DNA from: an uncultured Allomuricauda sp.
Lineage (GTDB): Bacteria > Bacteroidota > Bacteroidia > Flavobacteriales > Flavobacteriaceae
NCBI RefSeq assembly: GCF_947495325.1
Contig: NZ_CANLYK010000003.1
Span: forward strand, 186,001 to 250,000
Length of the DNA: 64,000 bases
Direction: 5' to 3'
Positions 9,039 through 16,593 of the stretch are shown here, piece after piece. Every line of letters starts with the position of its first letter. Position 1 is the first letter of the stretch. The notes under the pieces were generated by a model. The model saw only the letters and a list, made by a program, of their open reading frames with translations. It was not told the origin of the DNA and did no database searches. The translations under genes and the position numbers were made by a program.

Positions 9039-9662
9039 TTAGGTATGCAATCCACATTCGCGGTTTTCCAAAACCTTGGTCGGATCAAAATACTTATGTT
9101 CATTCGGTAAATTATGCTCCCTTAAATAGGCATCCAATTGTGTATCGCTCCAATAATAAAAAGGGCTTACTTTTAGTACGCCATCATTTCCTAAACTCAA
9201 TACATCCAACGAATCACGATGCGCTGTTTGTCCTTTGCGTAAATTTGTAAACCATACATCAGGCTTATGTTCTGACATAGCTCTTCTAAATGGTTCCAAC
9301 TTCACTTGTTCTGTAAAAATTTTGTGCAATGGGTCATCAATCTGTGGAATTCCCATAATAACATCTCTATGCGATGAAGTTTGCTTGGGCACATATAGTT
9401 TGATGTTTAAATCCAATCGAGAAATTAATTCTTCTGCATGCTTATACGTTTGGGGTGTATTATAGCCTGTATCACACCAGATAATTGGGATGTTTTTGTT
9501 TACATCGGTCACTGCATGAAGAATCGCCACTTCGTAAGGGCGAAAATTAGTTGTGACAACTGCTTTCGTATCATTATCTAACGCCCATGAAATGATTTCT
9601 TGTGGCGATATTCCCTTGAATTGACGGTTTAAACTTTCTATTTCTTCTTTCAAAAAACCCAT
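9039..9662 (-). CDS. cysH: Phosphoadenylyl-sulfate (PAPS) reductase
   Basis: 207-residue reductase that releases sulfite from activated sulfate using thioredoxin. The C-terminal catalytic motif ECGLH is present with Cys203 near the chain end, along with the adenylate-binding fold (TTNFRPYEVAILHA, IIWCDTGYNTPQTY). The CC...CxxC cysteines that bind a [4Fe-4S] cluster in APS reductases are absent; the other cysteine I see is the lone one in IIWCDTG. By family rules it should prefer PAPS. No cysC APS kinase lies in the window, so PAPS must be made by a gene elsewhere or the enzyme accepts APS. It follows the DUF2061 gene by 12 nt. Confidence 0.92.
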   Translation of the reverse strand: MGFLKEEIESLNRQFKGISPQEIISWALDNDTKAVVTTNFRPYEVAILHAVTDVNKNIPIIWCDTGYNTPQTYKHAEELISRLDLNIKLYVPKQTSSHRDVIMGIPQIDDPLHKIFTEQVKLEPFRRAMSEHKPDVWFTNLRKGQTAHRDSLDVLSLGNDGVLKVSPFYYWSDTQLDAYLREHNLPNEHKYFDPTKVLENRECGLHT

Positions 9663-9674
9663 AATCCTAATTAT

Positions 9675-9938
9675 CTACTTGCCCCAATTAATTCCATTCC
9701 AAATTCTTTCATGGAAAAAATAGAGAAGCATTTTTGTTACAAAATCTGCCGAAGCTATTGATGCAGCCAAAATAACCTCATCAACAAAAAAATAAGAGAT
9801 AATCAAAGTGTCAACGGTTCCAACAACCCTCCAACTCACTGCCTTTGCAATACTTCGAATAGGCCTCTCTGAATTCTTATCTTTTCTAAAAGAAGTCTTT
9901 TCTTTCTTAGTGTTTAGTATGAATTGATCTGCTATCAT
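9675..9938 (-). CDS. DUF2061 small membrane protein
   Basis: 87-residue protein of the DUF2061 family, function unknown. After a basic N-terminal tail it shows RSIAKAVSWRVVGTVDTLII, the family hallmark, and two hydrophobic segments around 43-60 and 62-75, with the closing motif HERIWNGINWG. It is the first gene of the cys operon and lies 12 nt before cysH, so it is made together with the sulfate-reduction enzymes. No sulfate permease is encoded in the cluster, and a role in sulfate or sulfite movement or in membrane tethering is only a guess. The operator-like repeat at 9942-9963 almost touches its start codon. Confidence 0.88.
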   Translation of the reverse strand: MIADQFILNTKKEKTSFRKDKNSERPIRSIAKAVSWRVVGTVDTLIISYFFVDEVILAASIASADFVTKMLLYFFHERIWNGINWGK

Positions 9939-9941
9939 AAT

Positions 9942-9963
9942 ATTACCCTATCGATTTACTAGG
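9942..9963. promoter_or_regulatory. Operator-like repeat 1 at the cys operon start
   Basis: Sequence ATTACCCTATCG followed by ATTTACTAGG; CCTA...TAGG forms an imperfect dyad. The first 12 bases are repeated exactly 80 bp away at 10022-10033. It lies between the predicted -7 box and the DUF2061 ATG. It could be bound by the Rrf2 regulator encoded next door; this is inference. Confidence 0.45.
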
Positions 9964-9968
9964 AAATA

Positions 9969-9976
9969 CAAACATA
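9969..9976 (-). promoter_or_regulatory. Predicted -7 box of the cys operon promoter
   Basis: Minus-strand TATGTTTG matches the Bacteroidota -7 consensus TAnnTTTG about 30 nt before the DUF2061 start codon. A convincing -33 TTTG is not seen at the best spacing, which would fit a promoter needing an activator. Confidence 0.45.
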
Positions 9977-10006
9977 CCTATTTTATTTCAATGGAAAAGT
10001 TAAAGG

Positions 10007-10046
10007 GGGTATAAAATCACCATTACCCTATCGTTTTTATAGATTT
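10007..10046. promoter_or_regulatory. Operator-like repeat 2 upstream of the cys promoter
   Basis: Holds the second copy of ATTACCCTATCG at 10022-10033, followed by TTTTTATAG, so CTAT...ATAG gives a dyad similar to repeat 1. A GGGTA (10007-10011) and TACCC (10024-10028) inverted pair overlaps it. It lies about 50-75 bp upstream of the predicted -7 box. Confidence 0.4.
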
Positions 10047-10112
10047 TAATAAATATGTCTGGATTTTTTAAAAATTTATCAACTAAATTTCAAGAAAATA
10101 AAGAATCTTAAG

Positions 10113-10523
10113 CTACTCTAACAAGTCTGCCAAAGTGTTGCTGCGATATACTTCCAAAGCACTATCCCGTACTTGCAGCATTAATTTATGTACTGAGCAT
10201 TCATGCTCGTCCGGACAGTCATCGCACTTTTCGTAAAAATTGAGACTTACGCAAGGTACCATTGCTATTGGTCCCTCCAAGACTCGCATGACAGTGGTCA
10301 TTAAAATTTCACTAGGGTCTTTGATCAGATAATATCCCCCTCCTTTTCCTTTCTTGGAACCCAAAAATCCATTTCGTCTTAAGGAGAGTAAAATGCTTTC
10401 CAAAAACTTTTGCGAAATGTTTTCATGTTTAGCTATTTCCGCAATTTGGATGGGTTCTTTACTATCAACTGAAGCGAGGTAAGTAAGCGCTTTAAGGCCA
10501 TATTTAGTCTTCTTGGAGAGCAT
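10113..10523 (-). CDS. Rrf2-family transcriptional regulator
   Basis: 136-residue winged-helix regulator. The N-terminus MLSKKTKYGLKALTYLA and the KGKGGGYYL wing are Rrf2 hallmarks. Four cysteines cluster at 91, 100, 103 and 109 (CVSLNFYEKCDDCPDEHEC), the region where IscR/NsrR-type members hold an Fe-S cluster. The frame opens earlier, but the ATG at 10523 gives the standard family start. It lies 60 nt after metZ and faces the cys operon in the same direction, with paired repeats between. A CymR/CysR-like role sensing sulfur or Fe-S status and controlling the cys genes fits but is not proved. An ATAGG-N14-CCTAT dyad at 10533-10556 in front of it may allow autoregulation. Confidence 0.9.
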   Translation of the reverse strand: MLSKKTKYGLKALTYLASVDSKEPIQIAEIAKHENISQKFLESILLSLRRNGFLGSKKGKGGGYYLIKDPSEILMTTVMRVLEGPIAMVPCVSLNFYEKCDDCPDEHECSVHKLMLQVRDSALEVYRSNTLADLLE

Positions 10524-10532
10524 CTTACGAAT

Positions 10533-10556
10533 ATAGGGAAAATTAACAATTCCTAT
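10533..10556. promoter_or_regulatory. Dyad in front of the Rrf2 gene
   Basis: Inverted repeat ATAGG and CCTAT separated by 14 bp, directly upstream of the regulator's ATG. The CCTAT half resembles the core of the two repeats at the cys promoter, so a shared binding protein is possible. Weak evidence. Confidence 0.3.
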
Positions 10557-10583
10557 CCCCAAAATAATGTGGCAAAAACACAA

Positions 10584-11753
10584 TTACTCCAATGCCTGCT
10601 TTATGTCTGCTATAATATCATCAATGTGTTCCAATCCTACAGAAATCCGAACCATTCCATCTGAAATTCCAACAGATTCTCGTTCTTCTTTGGTCAATTT
10701 ACTATGTGTAGTTGAAGCAGGATGTGTAACAATGCTTCTGGAATCTCCCAAATTGGCGGAAAGTGATAACATTTTAATGGCATCAAAGAATTTTCTGCCA
10801 GCTTCCAATCCACCTTTCACTTCAAATGCCACCACGCACCCTCCTGCTTTCATCTGCTTCTTAGCAATTTCATATTTTGGATGGGATTTTAAAAAAGGAT
10901 ATTTCACCCATTCAATTTTTTTATGGTCTTCTAAATATTCCGCCAATCGCAATGCATTGGTACAATGCTTGTCTACTCGCAAGGCCAAAGTTTCCAGACT
11001 TTTGGACAATACCCAGGCATTAAATGGGGAAAGTGCTGGGCCAGTAATTCTTGAAAAACGATAAATTTTATCAACAAGGTCACTGTTTCCAACCGTTACT
11101 CCAGCCAAAACCCTTCCCTGACCATCCATCAATTTTGTTCCTGAATGAATCACCAAATCTGCACCAAACTTAATGGGCTGCTGCAAATAGGGCGACGCGA
11201 AACAATTATCAACAATAAAAATAAGGTTATGCTTTTTGGCTATATTTCCCAAAACCTCCAAATCAAGCACATCAACACCAGGGTTTGTTGGTGATTCTGC
11301 ATAAATAATCCTTGTTTTTGGTGTAATTAGCTTATCAATTTCACCTAAATCATTAATATCAAAATAGCTAGTACCAATATTCCACTTTGGAAAAAACTGC
11401 GTGAACAAGGTGTGGGTAGAACCAAAAATACTTTTGGCGGAAACAATATTGTCACCACTTTCCAATAGTGCTGCAAATGTGGAAAAAACAGCTGCCATTC
11501 CGGAGGCGAAGGAAAAACCTGCTTCTGCACCTTCCATCTTACAAACCTTTTCTACAAACTCTGTAGAATTTGGGTTGGAATATCTGGAATAGATATTGTG
11601 TTCCTTTTCTTCTGCAAAGGAGGCTCTCATATCCTCGGCATTCTCAAAAACAAAGCTAGAAGTTAGATACATTGGGGTAGAATGCTCCAAAAATTGTGTA
11701 CGCTCCGATTGCGTACGTATGGCTTCAGTTTCAAATTGCTTTTTATGCTTCAT
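10584..11753 (-). CDS. metZ: O-succinyl/O-acetylhomoserine sulfhydrylase (Cys/Met PLP enzyme)
   Basis: 389-residue PLP enzyme of the Cys/Met metabolism family. The PLP lysine is Lys207 in VIHSGTKLMDGQGR; SRYSNPNSTEFVEKV and FASGMAAVFS are further family motifs. Closest in style to MetZ/cystathionine gamma-synthase enzymes, which replace an activated hydroxyl of homoserine with sulfide or cysteine. Its ATG overlaps the stop codon of the MetX-AK-HSD fusion (TAATG), indicating coupling. Since that fusion makes O-acetylhomoserine, the substrate is probably the acetyl ester. A second enzyme of the same superfamily (metY, 16594-17871) lies in the operon, so substrate division between the two is open. 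Confidence 0.88.
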   Translation of the reverse strand: MKHKKQFETEAIRTQSERTQFLEHSTPMYLTSSFVFENAEDMRASFAEEKEHNIYSRYSNPNSTEFVEKVCKMEGAEAGFSFASGMAAVFSTFAALLESGDNIVSAKSIFGSTHTLFTQFFPKWNIGTSYFDINDLGEIDKLITPKTRIIYAESPTNPGVDVLDLEVLGNIAKKHNLIFIVDNCFASPYLQQPIKFGADLVIHSGTKLMDGQGRVLAGVTVGNSDLVDKIYRFSRITGPALSPFNAWVLSKSLETLALRVDKHCTNALRLAEYLEDHKKIEWVKYPFLKSHPKYEIAKKQMKAGGCVVAFEVKGGLEAGRKFFDAIKMLSLSANLGDSRSIVTHPASTTHSKLTKEERESVGISDGMVRISVGLEHIDDIIADIKQALE

Positions 11754-14700
11754 TATATTTTTTCTGCTATTCTTAAAATATCTCCAAAAACCCCTCTGGC
11801 CGTAACCGCAGCACCCGCTCCTGCTCCCTGAATCACTAGTGGATTTTCCCCATATGATTCTGTATAAATTTCTATGATGGAATCTGAACCCTTAACCTGT
11901 CCCAAAGGACTTTCCTTCGGAACTGAAACCAGTTTAGCTTCCAATATGCCTTTATCTTGTTGAAGGTCTCCATGCAAGTCACCAATATATCGCAACACAT
12001 GACCTTTCTTTTGGTTTTGTTTGATTTCATCAAACCTTTTGTCCATTGATACTATCTTACCCATAAATTCATCCAGACCAATGGACTGTAGTTCTTTTGG
12101 AATCAAGTTTTCAATCATAATATCGGCAAACTCATTCTGAAGATCTAGTTCACGAGCCAAAATCAACAATTTTCGTCCTACATCATTTCCTGATAAATCT
12201 TCTCGTGGATCTGGTTCTGTAAAACCCTTTTCCATAGCATCCTTTACAATACTTGAGAATGAGGTTTCCTCTTCCGAAAATGTGTTGAAAACATAACTTA
12301 AGGATCCTGAAAAAACACCCTTTATTCTAGTAATATTTTCTCCTGATAGGTGTAGTAGCTTTATAGTATCGATTAGCGGAAGACCTGCCCCAACATTGGT
12401 TTCGTATAAGTATTGTTTTTGATTCTTCTCAAGATGGCCACGAATCGATTTGTAATAATCAAACCCAAGTGTATTTGCAATTTTGTTGGACGAGACCAAA
12501 TCAAAACCATTTTCTATGAAAAGTTCGTAATTGGACACAAAGGTTTCACTTGCCGTATTGTCAATCGCAATTAGGTTTTCTAAATGGTGTTCTTTGGCAA
12601 AGGAAATAACATCTTCTATTTGATATGCTTTTCCTTTTGCATCCAAGGTATCTTGCCAATTCGTTGAGATTCCCTTTGCATCAAGCAACAATTTTCTGGA
12701 ATTTGACACTGCAAAAATCCGCAAGTCAATTCCTTTGCGCTCCACAATGCTTTTTTCAGAATCCAAAATTTGGTCTATTAGTGTTCCTCCAACATTTCCA
12801 TGCCCAAAAATGGCCAGGTTAATTTTTTTTGCAATTCCAAAAATTTGTCCATGAACAACATTGATGGCTTTATGCAAGTCCGATTTCTTAACCACCAAAC
12901 TAACATTCTTTCCAGACACGGTGTTGTTGAACAAAAGCGGAATAATCTGGTTTTTCACCAAGGCATTAAAAGGTTTGTGAAACGCGCTCAAATCCATTCC
13001 CACAATTGAAATAACGGAAACATCATCTACAACCTTAATTTGGTTAATATCATATGAGCTATAGTCAGTTTCAAACTCTGCATCCAAAACCTTCTTTGCT
13101 TTTTGTGCTTTTTTTGACTCAACTACCAAACCAATTCCTCTTTCTGATGAACCCTGGGAAATAATTCCCACATTGATATTGTTCTGCCCTAAGGTTTTGA
13201 AGATTCGGGCATCTATCCCTACTTTTCCCAAAAGCCCCCTACCCTCTAGGTTAACCAAAGCAACATTTTCAATTACGGATAAAGATTTAATACCTCCATC
13301 TTCTGTTCTTGGGCCGATCAATGTTCCTTGGTTATCCGCATTGAACGTATTTAATATCCGAAGCGGAATATTCTTTTCAATGAGAGGTATTATAGTCTTG
13401 GCATGCAAAATATTGGCACCAAAATTTGCCAATTCATTGGCTTCGGCGTAAGATATTGCATCTATTAGCTTGGCATCTGATACTAAATCTGGATTTGCCG
13501 TATAAATACCGTCTACATGAGTATAGTTGAGAAGTTCAGCGGCATCCAAAAAATTAGCAATAAGCGCTGCGGAATAATTTGTTCCATTTCTTCCCAGTGT
13601 CGTTGTGATTCCTTCACAGTTTGAAGCTATAAATCCTGTTACAATTGGGATTGTTTCAGGATCTAGATTTCGAAAACATCGAATAACATTTTCTTTTGAC
13701 GCGGCCTCATCTACCTCTGCATCTGTAAAAGTATCATCCGTTTTAATCAGTTCCCTGGAATCAATTAATTGTGCTTTGGTTCCTGATGAATTCAAAATAG
13801 CCGTAACTACTTTCCCCGAAATCAGTTCTCCATGGGATAAGAGTTCATCCTTGGTTTTCAAACTATAATCACCGGTCAGTAAAACTCCGTTAAGTATTTT
13901 TTCTATGGTTTGAAGCTCTTCGGTAATATCAACCCCAGCAAAATTATTCTTTTGATATTCTGAAAAAAACTTGAGGTCTTTATCAAAATCATCGCCTTTT
14001 GCTGCTTTCTTCAGCATGGTCTCCAATTCATCCGTTGCCTTTCCTCGAGCTGAAAGTACCACCGCAAAATGCTCTTTATTATTTGCTTTTTCAGAGATGA
14101 TTTTTAAAACTCTTTCAATACCTTCTCCATTCGCAAGGGATTTTCCTCCAAACTTTAAAACCTTGATTCGTTCCGTCTTTCCATTTTTCTGGAAAATTGG
14201 CTCCAAAAGCTTTTCAAGTTGTTCAAATTCCATCAAAAATGCATCATGTCCATGTGGTGACTGTACCTCTCCATAGGTAACATTGGCATTGGCTTGGGCC
14301 AAATGCCTAAAAGTCTCCTTATTTTCTTCTGCAGTAAAAAATAAGTCCGAGTTTACCCCAATAATATGAATCTTGGTGTTGCTTTTATGGAGTGCATTAA
14401 AAGCTTCATTCCCATTTCTAGTTATATCGATGGTCTTGAGCAGTTGGTTCATCAACTTATAAGCAGACAATTGAAATCGTTCTTGTAGTTTTTCTCCATG
14501 ATGCATCAACCAACTTTCCACATTAAAAACCTGAAGTTTTTCATTTGTGCTCCTTTTAAAGCGCTCCTTAAAAGATTCAGGAGTACGGTAACAGAGCATG
14601 GCATGCATGCGTGCATCATGAACCGGTTGTTTGGAATTGACCAAAAACTGTTCTTGTATCTGACAATTGGCAATTAACCAATCCGTCGACTTCCAATCCG

Positions 14701-15139
14701 AAGCCACAGGAATCAGATGTTCTGTTATTTTGGGATTTATAACTGTCATCTCCCATGCAATTCCCCCACCCAAAGAGCCACCAATAATCGCATATAGTTT
14801 TTCAACTTTTAGTTGTTCTAATCCAAATAGAAAAATCCGTGCAATATCTCCAGCAACAAAATCTTTATAATTTTCAACCACAAAACCATCATATCCATTT
14901 CCGGGTATATTGAAAGCCAAAACGGTATAGGTTTTAGTATCTATACATTTTCCATCTCCAATCAAATCTGACCACCATCCGCCATCGCCTGTAACATTGG
15001 AGTTTCCCGTAAGCGCATGGTTGACTAAAACTATGGGAGCAGAATGCAATTCCTTTCCAAAAACTTGATAGGAAAGTTTCAACTTTTGTGTTACTCCACC
15101 TAGGGTGGTATACTTCTCTATGTTCAGGTCTTGCACCAT
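11753..15139 (-). CDS. thrA: Trifunctional fusion: homoserine O-acetyltransferase-like / aspartokinase / homoserine dehydrogenase
   Basis: 1128-residue fusion covering the homoserine branch. Residues about 1-320 are a MetX-like alpha/beta hydrolase: nucleophile Ser122 in GGSLGGG, Asp265 in GVNSDLFF, His298 in SPHGHDAF. Residues about 325-770 are an aspartokinase (KVLKFGGKSLANGEG at the start, ACT domains about 620-765). From about 773 a homoserine dehydrogenase follows (NLAIFGHGNVGG Rossmann motif, ETNVGAGLPLIDTI, C-terminal GAGAGAAVTARGVFGDI). A single chain thus phosphorylates aspartate, makes homoserine and acetylates it for methionine synthesis. The ACT domains suggest feedback control. 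It overlaps metZ by one base and lies in the SAM-I operon, so homoserine supply is tied to methionine demand. Confidence 0.93.
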   Translation of the reverse strand: MVQDLNIEKYTTLGGVTQKLKLSYQVFGKELHSAPIVLVNHALTGNSNVTGDGGWWSDLIGDGKCIDTKTYTVLAFNIPGNGYDGFVVENYKDFVAGDIARIFLFGLEQLKVEKLYAIIGGSLGGGIAWEMTVINPKITEHLIPVASDWKSTDWLIANCQIQEQFLVNSKQPVHDARMHAMLCYRTPESFKERFKRSTNEKLQVFNVESWLMHHGEKLQERFQLSAYKLMNQLLKTIDITRNGNEAFNALHKSNTKIHIIGVNSDLFFTAEENKETFRHLAQANANVTYGEVQSPHGHDAFLMEFEQLEKLLEPIFQKNGKTERIKVLKFGGKSLANGEGIERVLKIISEKANNKEHFAVVLSARGKATDELETMLKKAAKGDDFDKDLKFFSEYQKNNFAGVDITEELQTIEKILNGVLLTGDYSLKTKDELLSHGELISGKVVTAILNSSGTKAQLIDSRELIKTDDTFTDAEVDEAASKENVIRCFRNLDPETIPIVTGFIASNCEGITTTLGRNGTNYSAALIANFLDAAELLNYTHVDGIYTANPDLVSDAKLIDAISYAEANELANFGANILHAKTIIPLIEKNIPLRILNTFNADNQGTLIGPRTEDGGIKSLSVIENVALVNLEGRGLLGKVGIDARIFKTLGQNNINVGIISQGSSERGIGLVVESKKAQKAKKVLDAEFETDYSSYDINQIKVVDDVSVISIVGMDLSAFHKPFNALVKNQIIPLLFNNTVSGKNVSLVVKKSDLHKAINVVHGQIFGIAKKINLAIFGHGNVGGTLIDQILDSEKSIVERKGIDLRIFAVSNSRKLLLDAKGISTNWQDTLDAKGKAYQIEDVISFAKEHHLENLIAIDNTASETFVSNYELFIENGFDLVSSNKIANTLGFDYYKSIRGHLEKNQKQYLYETNVGAGLPLIDTIKLLHLSGENITRIKGVFSGSLSYVFNTFSEEETSFSSIVKDAMEKGFTEPDPREDLSGNDVGRKLLILARELDLQNEFADIMIENLIPKELQSIGLDEFMGKIVSMDKRFDEIKQNQKKGHVLRYIGDLHGDLQQDKGILEAKLVSVPKESPLGQVKGSDSIIEIYTESYGENPLVIQGAGAGAAVTARGVFGDILRIAEKI

Positions 15140-15154
15140 CAGTTTTCTTGCTTT

Positions 15155-16558
15155 TTAGTTGGTAGATAAAATTTGACCCGCTTTTTCCTTTGCTTTTTTA
15201 AATACCCCTATCGTTATGTCAATATCTTTTTCGGTAGTTGCCCAAGAACATACACTTATTCTGATTGCTGATTTTCCGTTCCATATTGAACCCCCGCACC
15301 AACAAGTTCCCGAATTTTGAATGTGTTCAAGTGCCTGACTGGTAATTGTATCCGTATCACATGATACGAGCACTTGATTGAATACAACATCGTTCAACAC
15401 AATATACCCGTTTTCCTTTAGGCCTTTTTCTAACTGTTTAGCGCGTTCATGAAAACCCGTCACCATCTTATCTATACCATTTTTACCTAAATATTTCATT
15501 GTGGCCCAAAGTTCTATCGCCCTTGATCTTTTTGACATTTCTGGACCATACAGTATAGGGTCTTTTTGGTCACTATAAACCAAGTATTCCCCCGTAGCTT
15601 GTAATGAGCTAATCAACGCCTCTTCATCCTTGCACATAATGATTCCAGAATCGTAAGGAGTATTCAAGGTTTTGTGTCCATCCACAGACCAAGACGACGC
15701 CAATTCCATTCCTTTGGTAAGATGTGCCAAAGATTTTGTTGCTGCGGCCCATAATCCAAATGCACCATCAATATGAACCCATGCCCCAACTTCGTTTGCC
15801 TTATGGCAAACTTCTTCAAAAGGGTCGAAAGCGCCAGTATTTGCATTTCCAGCTTGTAGGAGCACCAAACAACTATTATCTAGTTCAGGCAGTTTCTCAA
15901 GTACCAACCTTCCTTGGTCATCTGACGGCAACCACTCCACATTTTCTATACCCAGCCCTAAAATTGCCATTGTCTTTTTTATACTGGCATGAACTTGTGC
16001 ATGTGCAATAATCCTAATTTTAGGAGACCCATTTAGTCCTTTTTTATTGACGTCCCATCCTTGATTTTGCAGAAGCCTAAAACGTGCAGCTGCCAAACCT
16101 GATAAATTGGCCATAGAAGTACCACTAACAAACCCAGCAACAGTTTCCTTTGGCAGGTTGAAGATTTCTTTTAACCACGCTTCGCAAATTGTTTCCAATT
16201 TTGCATTAATGGGAGAGGTAACATACAATCCTCCACACTGATCCCAAAAATCTGACAACCATTTGGTAGCTACGGATACTGGTACCGCCCCACCATCTAC
16301 AAAACCAAAATACCTTCCTCCGGTTTGGGCTATTGTGGCAGGGGAACCATATTCATGAAGTTTTTGGATAATTTCTTCGGCGTCCGTATGATTTTCAGGA
16401 AATGGCTCATCGAAAATTTCCATGCCTTTTAAATTTTCCTCAGATGGATATACATCCATTTTATCAATTCCATCGGAATAGGAAAAGGCATGGGACCGAG
16501 CCAAGTCAAAAATCCTTTTGTCTCTTAGCTCTTCAAACATTTTTTTTTGCAAATCCAT
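15155..16558 (-). CDS. PLP-dependent group II decarboxylase-family protein
   Basis: 467-residue fold-type-I PLP enzyme related to aromatic-amino-acid and glutamate decarboxylases; substrate unknown. The PLP lysine is Lys296 in SVDGHKTLNTPYDSG; a stacking histidine is in HAQVHASIKK and the conserved aspartate in HIDGAFGLWA. The frame also has a GTG 21 nt earlier, but the ATG at 16558 follows a purine-rich AGAAGAAGAAAA and is preferred. It sits between metY (35 nt upstream) and the MetX-AK-HSD fusion (15 nt downstream), so it is under the same SAM-I riboswitch. A sulfur-containing substrate would fit the setting but nothing in the sequence proves it; some relatives are annotated only as aminotransferase-like. 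Confidence 0.85.
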   Translation of the reverse strand: MDLQKKMFEELRDKRIFDLARSHAFSYSDGIDKMDVYPSEENLKGMEIFDEPFPENHTDAEEIIQKLHEYGSPATIAQTGGRYFGFVDGGAVPVSVATKWLSDFWDQCGGLYVTSPINAKLETICEAWLKEIFNLPKETVAGFVSGTSMANLSGLAAARFRLLQNQGWDVNKKGLNGSPKIRIIAHAQVHASIKKTMAILGLGIENVEWLPSDDQGRLVLEKLPELDNSCLVLLQAGNANTGAFDPFEEVCHKANEVGAWVHIDGAFGLWAAATKSLAHLTKGMELASSWSVDGHKTLNTPYDSGIIMCKDEEALISSLQATGEYLVYSDQKDPILYGPEMSKRSRAIELWATMKYLGKNGIDKMVTGFHERAKQLEKGLKENGYIVLNDVVFNQVLVSCDTDTITSQALEHIQNSGTCWCGGSIWNGKSAIRISVCSWATTEKDIDITIGVFKKAKEKAGQILSTN

Positions 16559-16593
16559 TTTTCTTCTTCTATAGGACACTTATGAACGAAGCA

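Noticed and set aside
10567..11064. 165-residue plus-strand frame across metZ and the Rrf2 upstream region
   Set aside because: Antisense to metZ with no recognisable domain; metZ has intact PLP motifs on the other strand.
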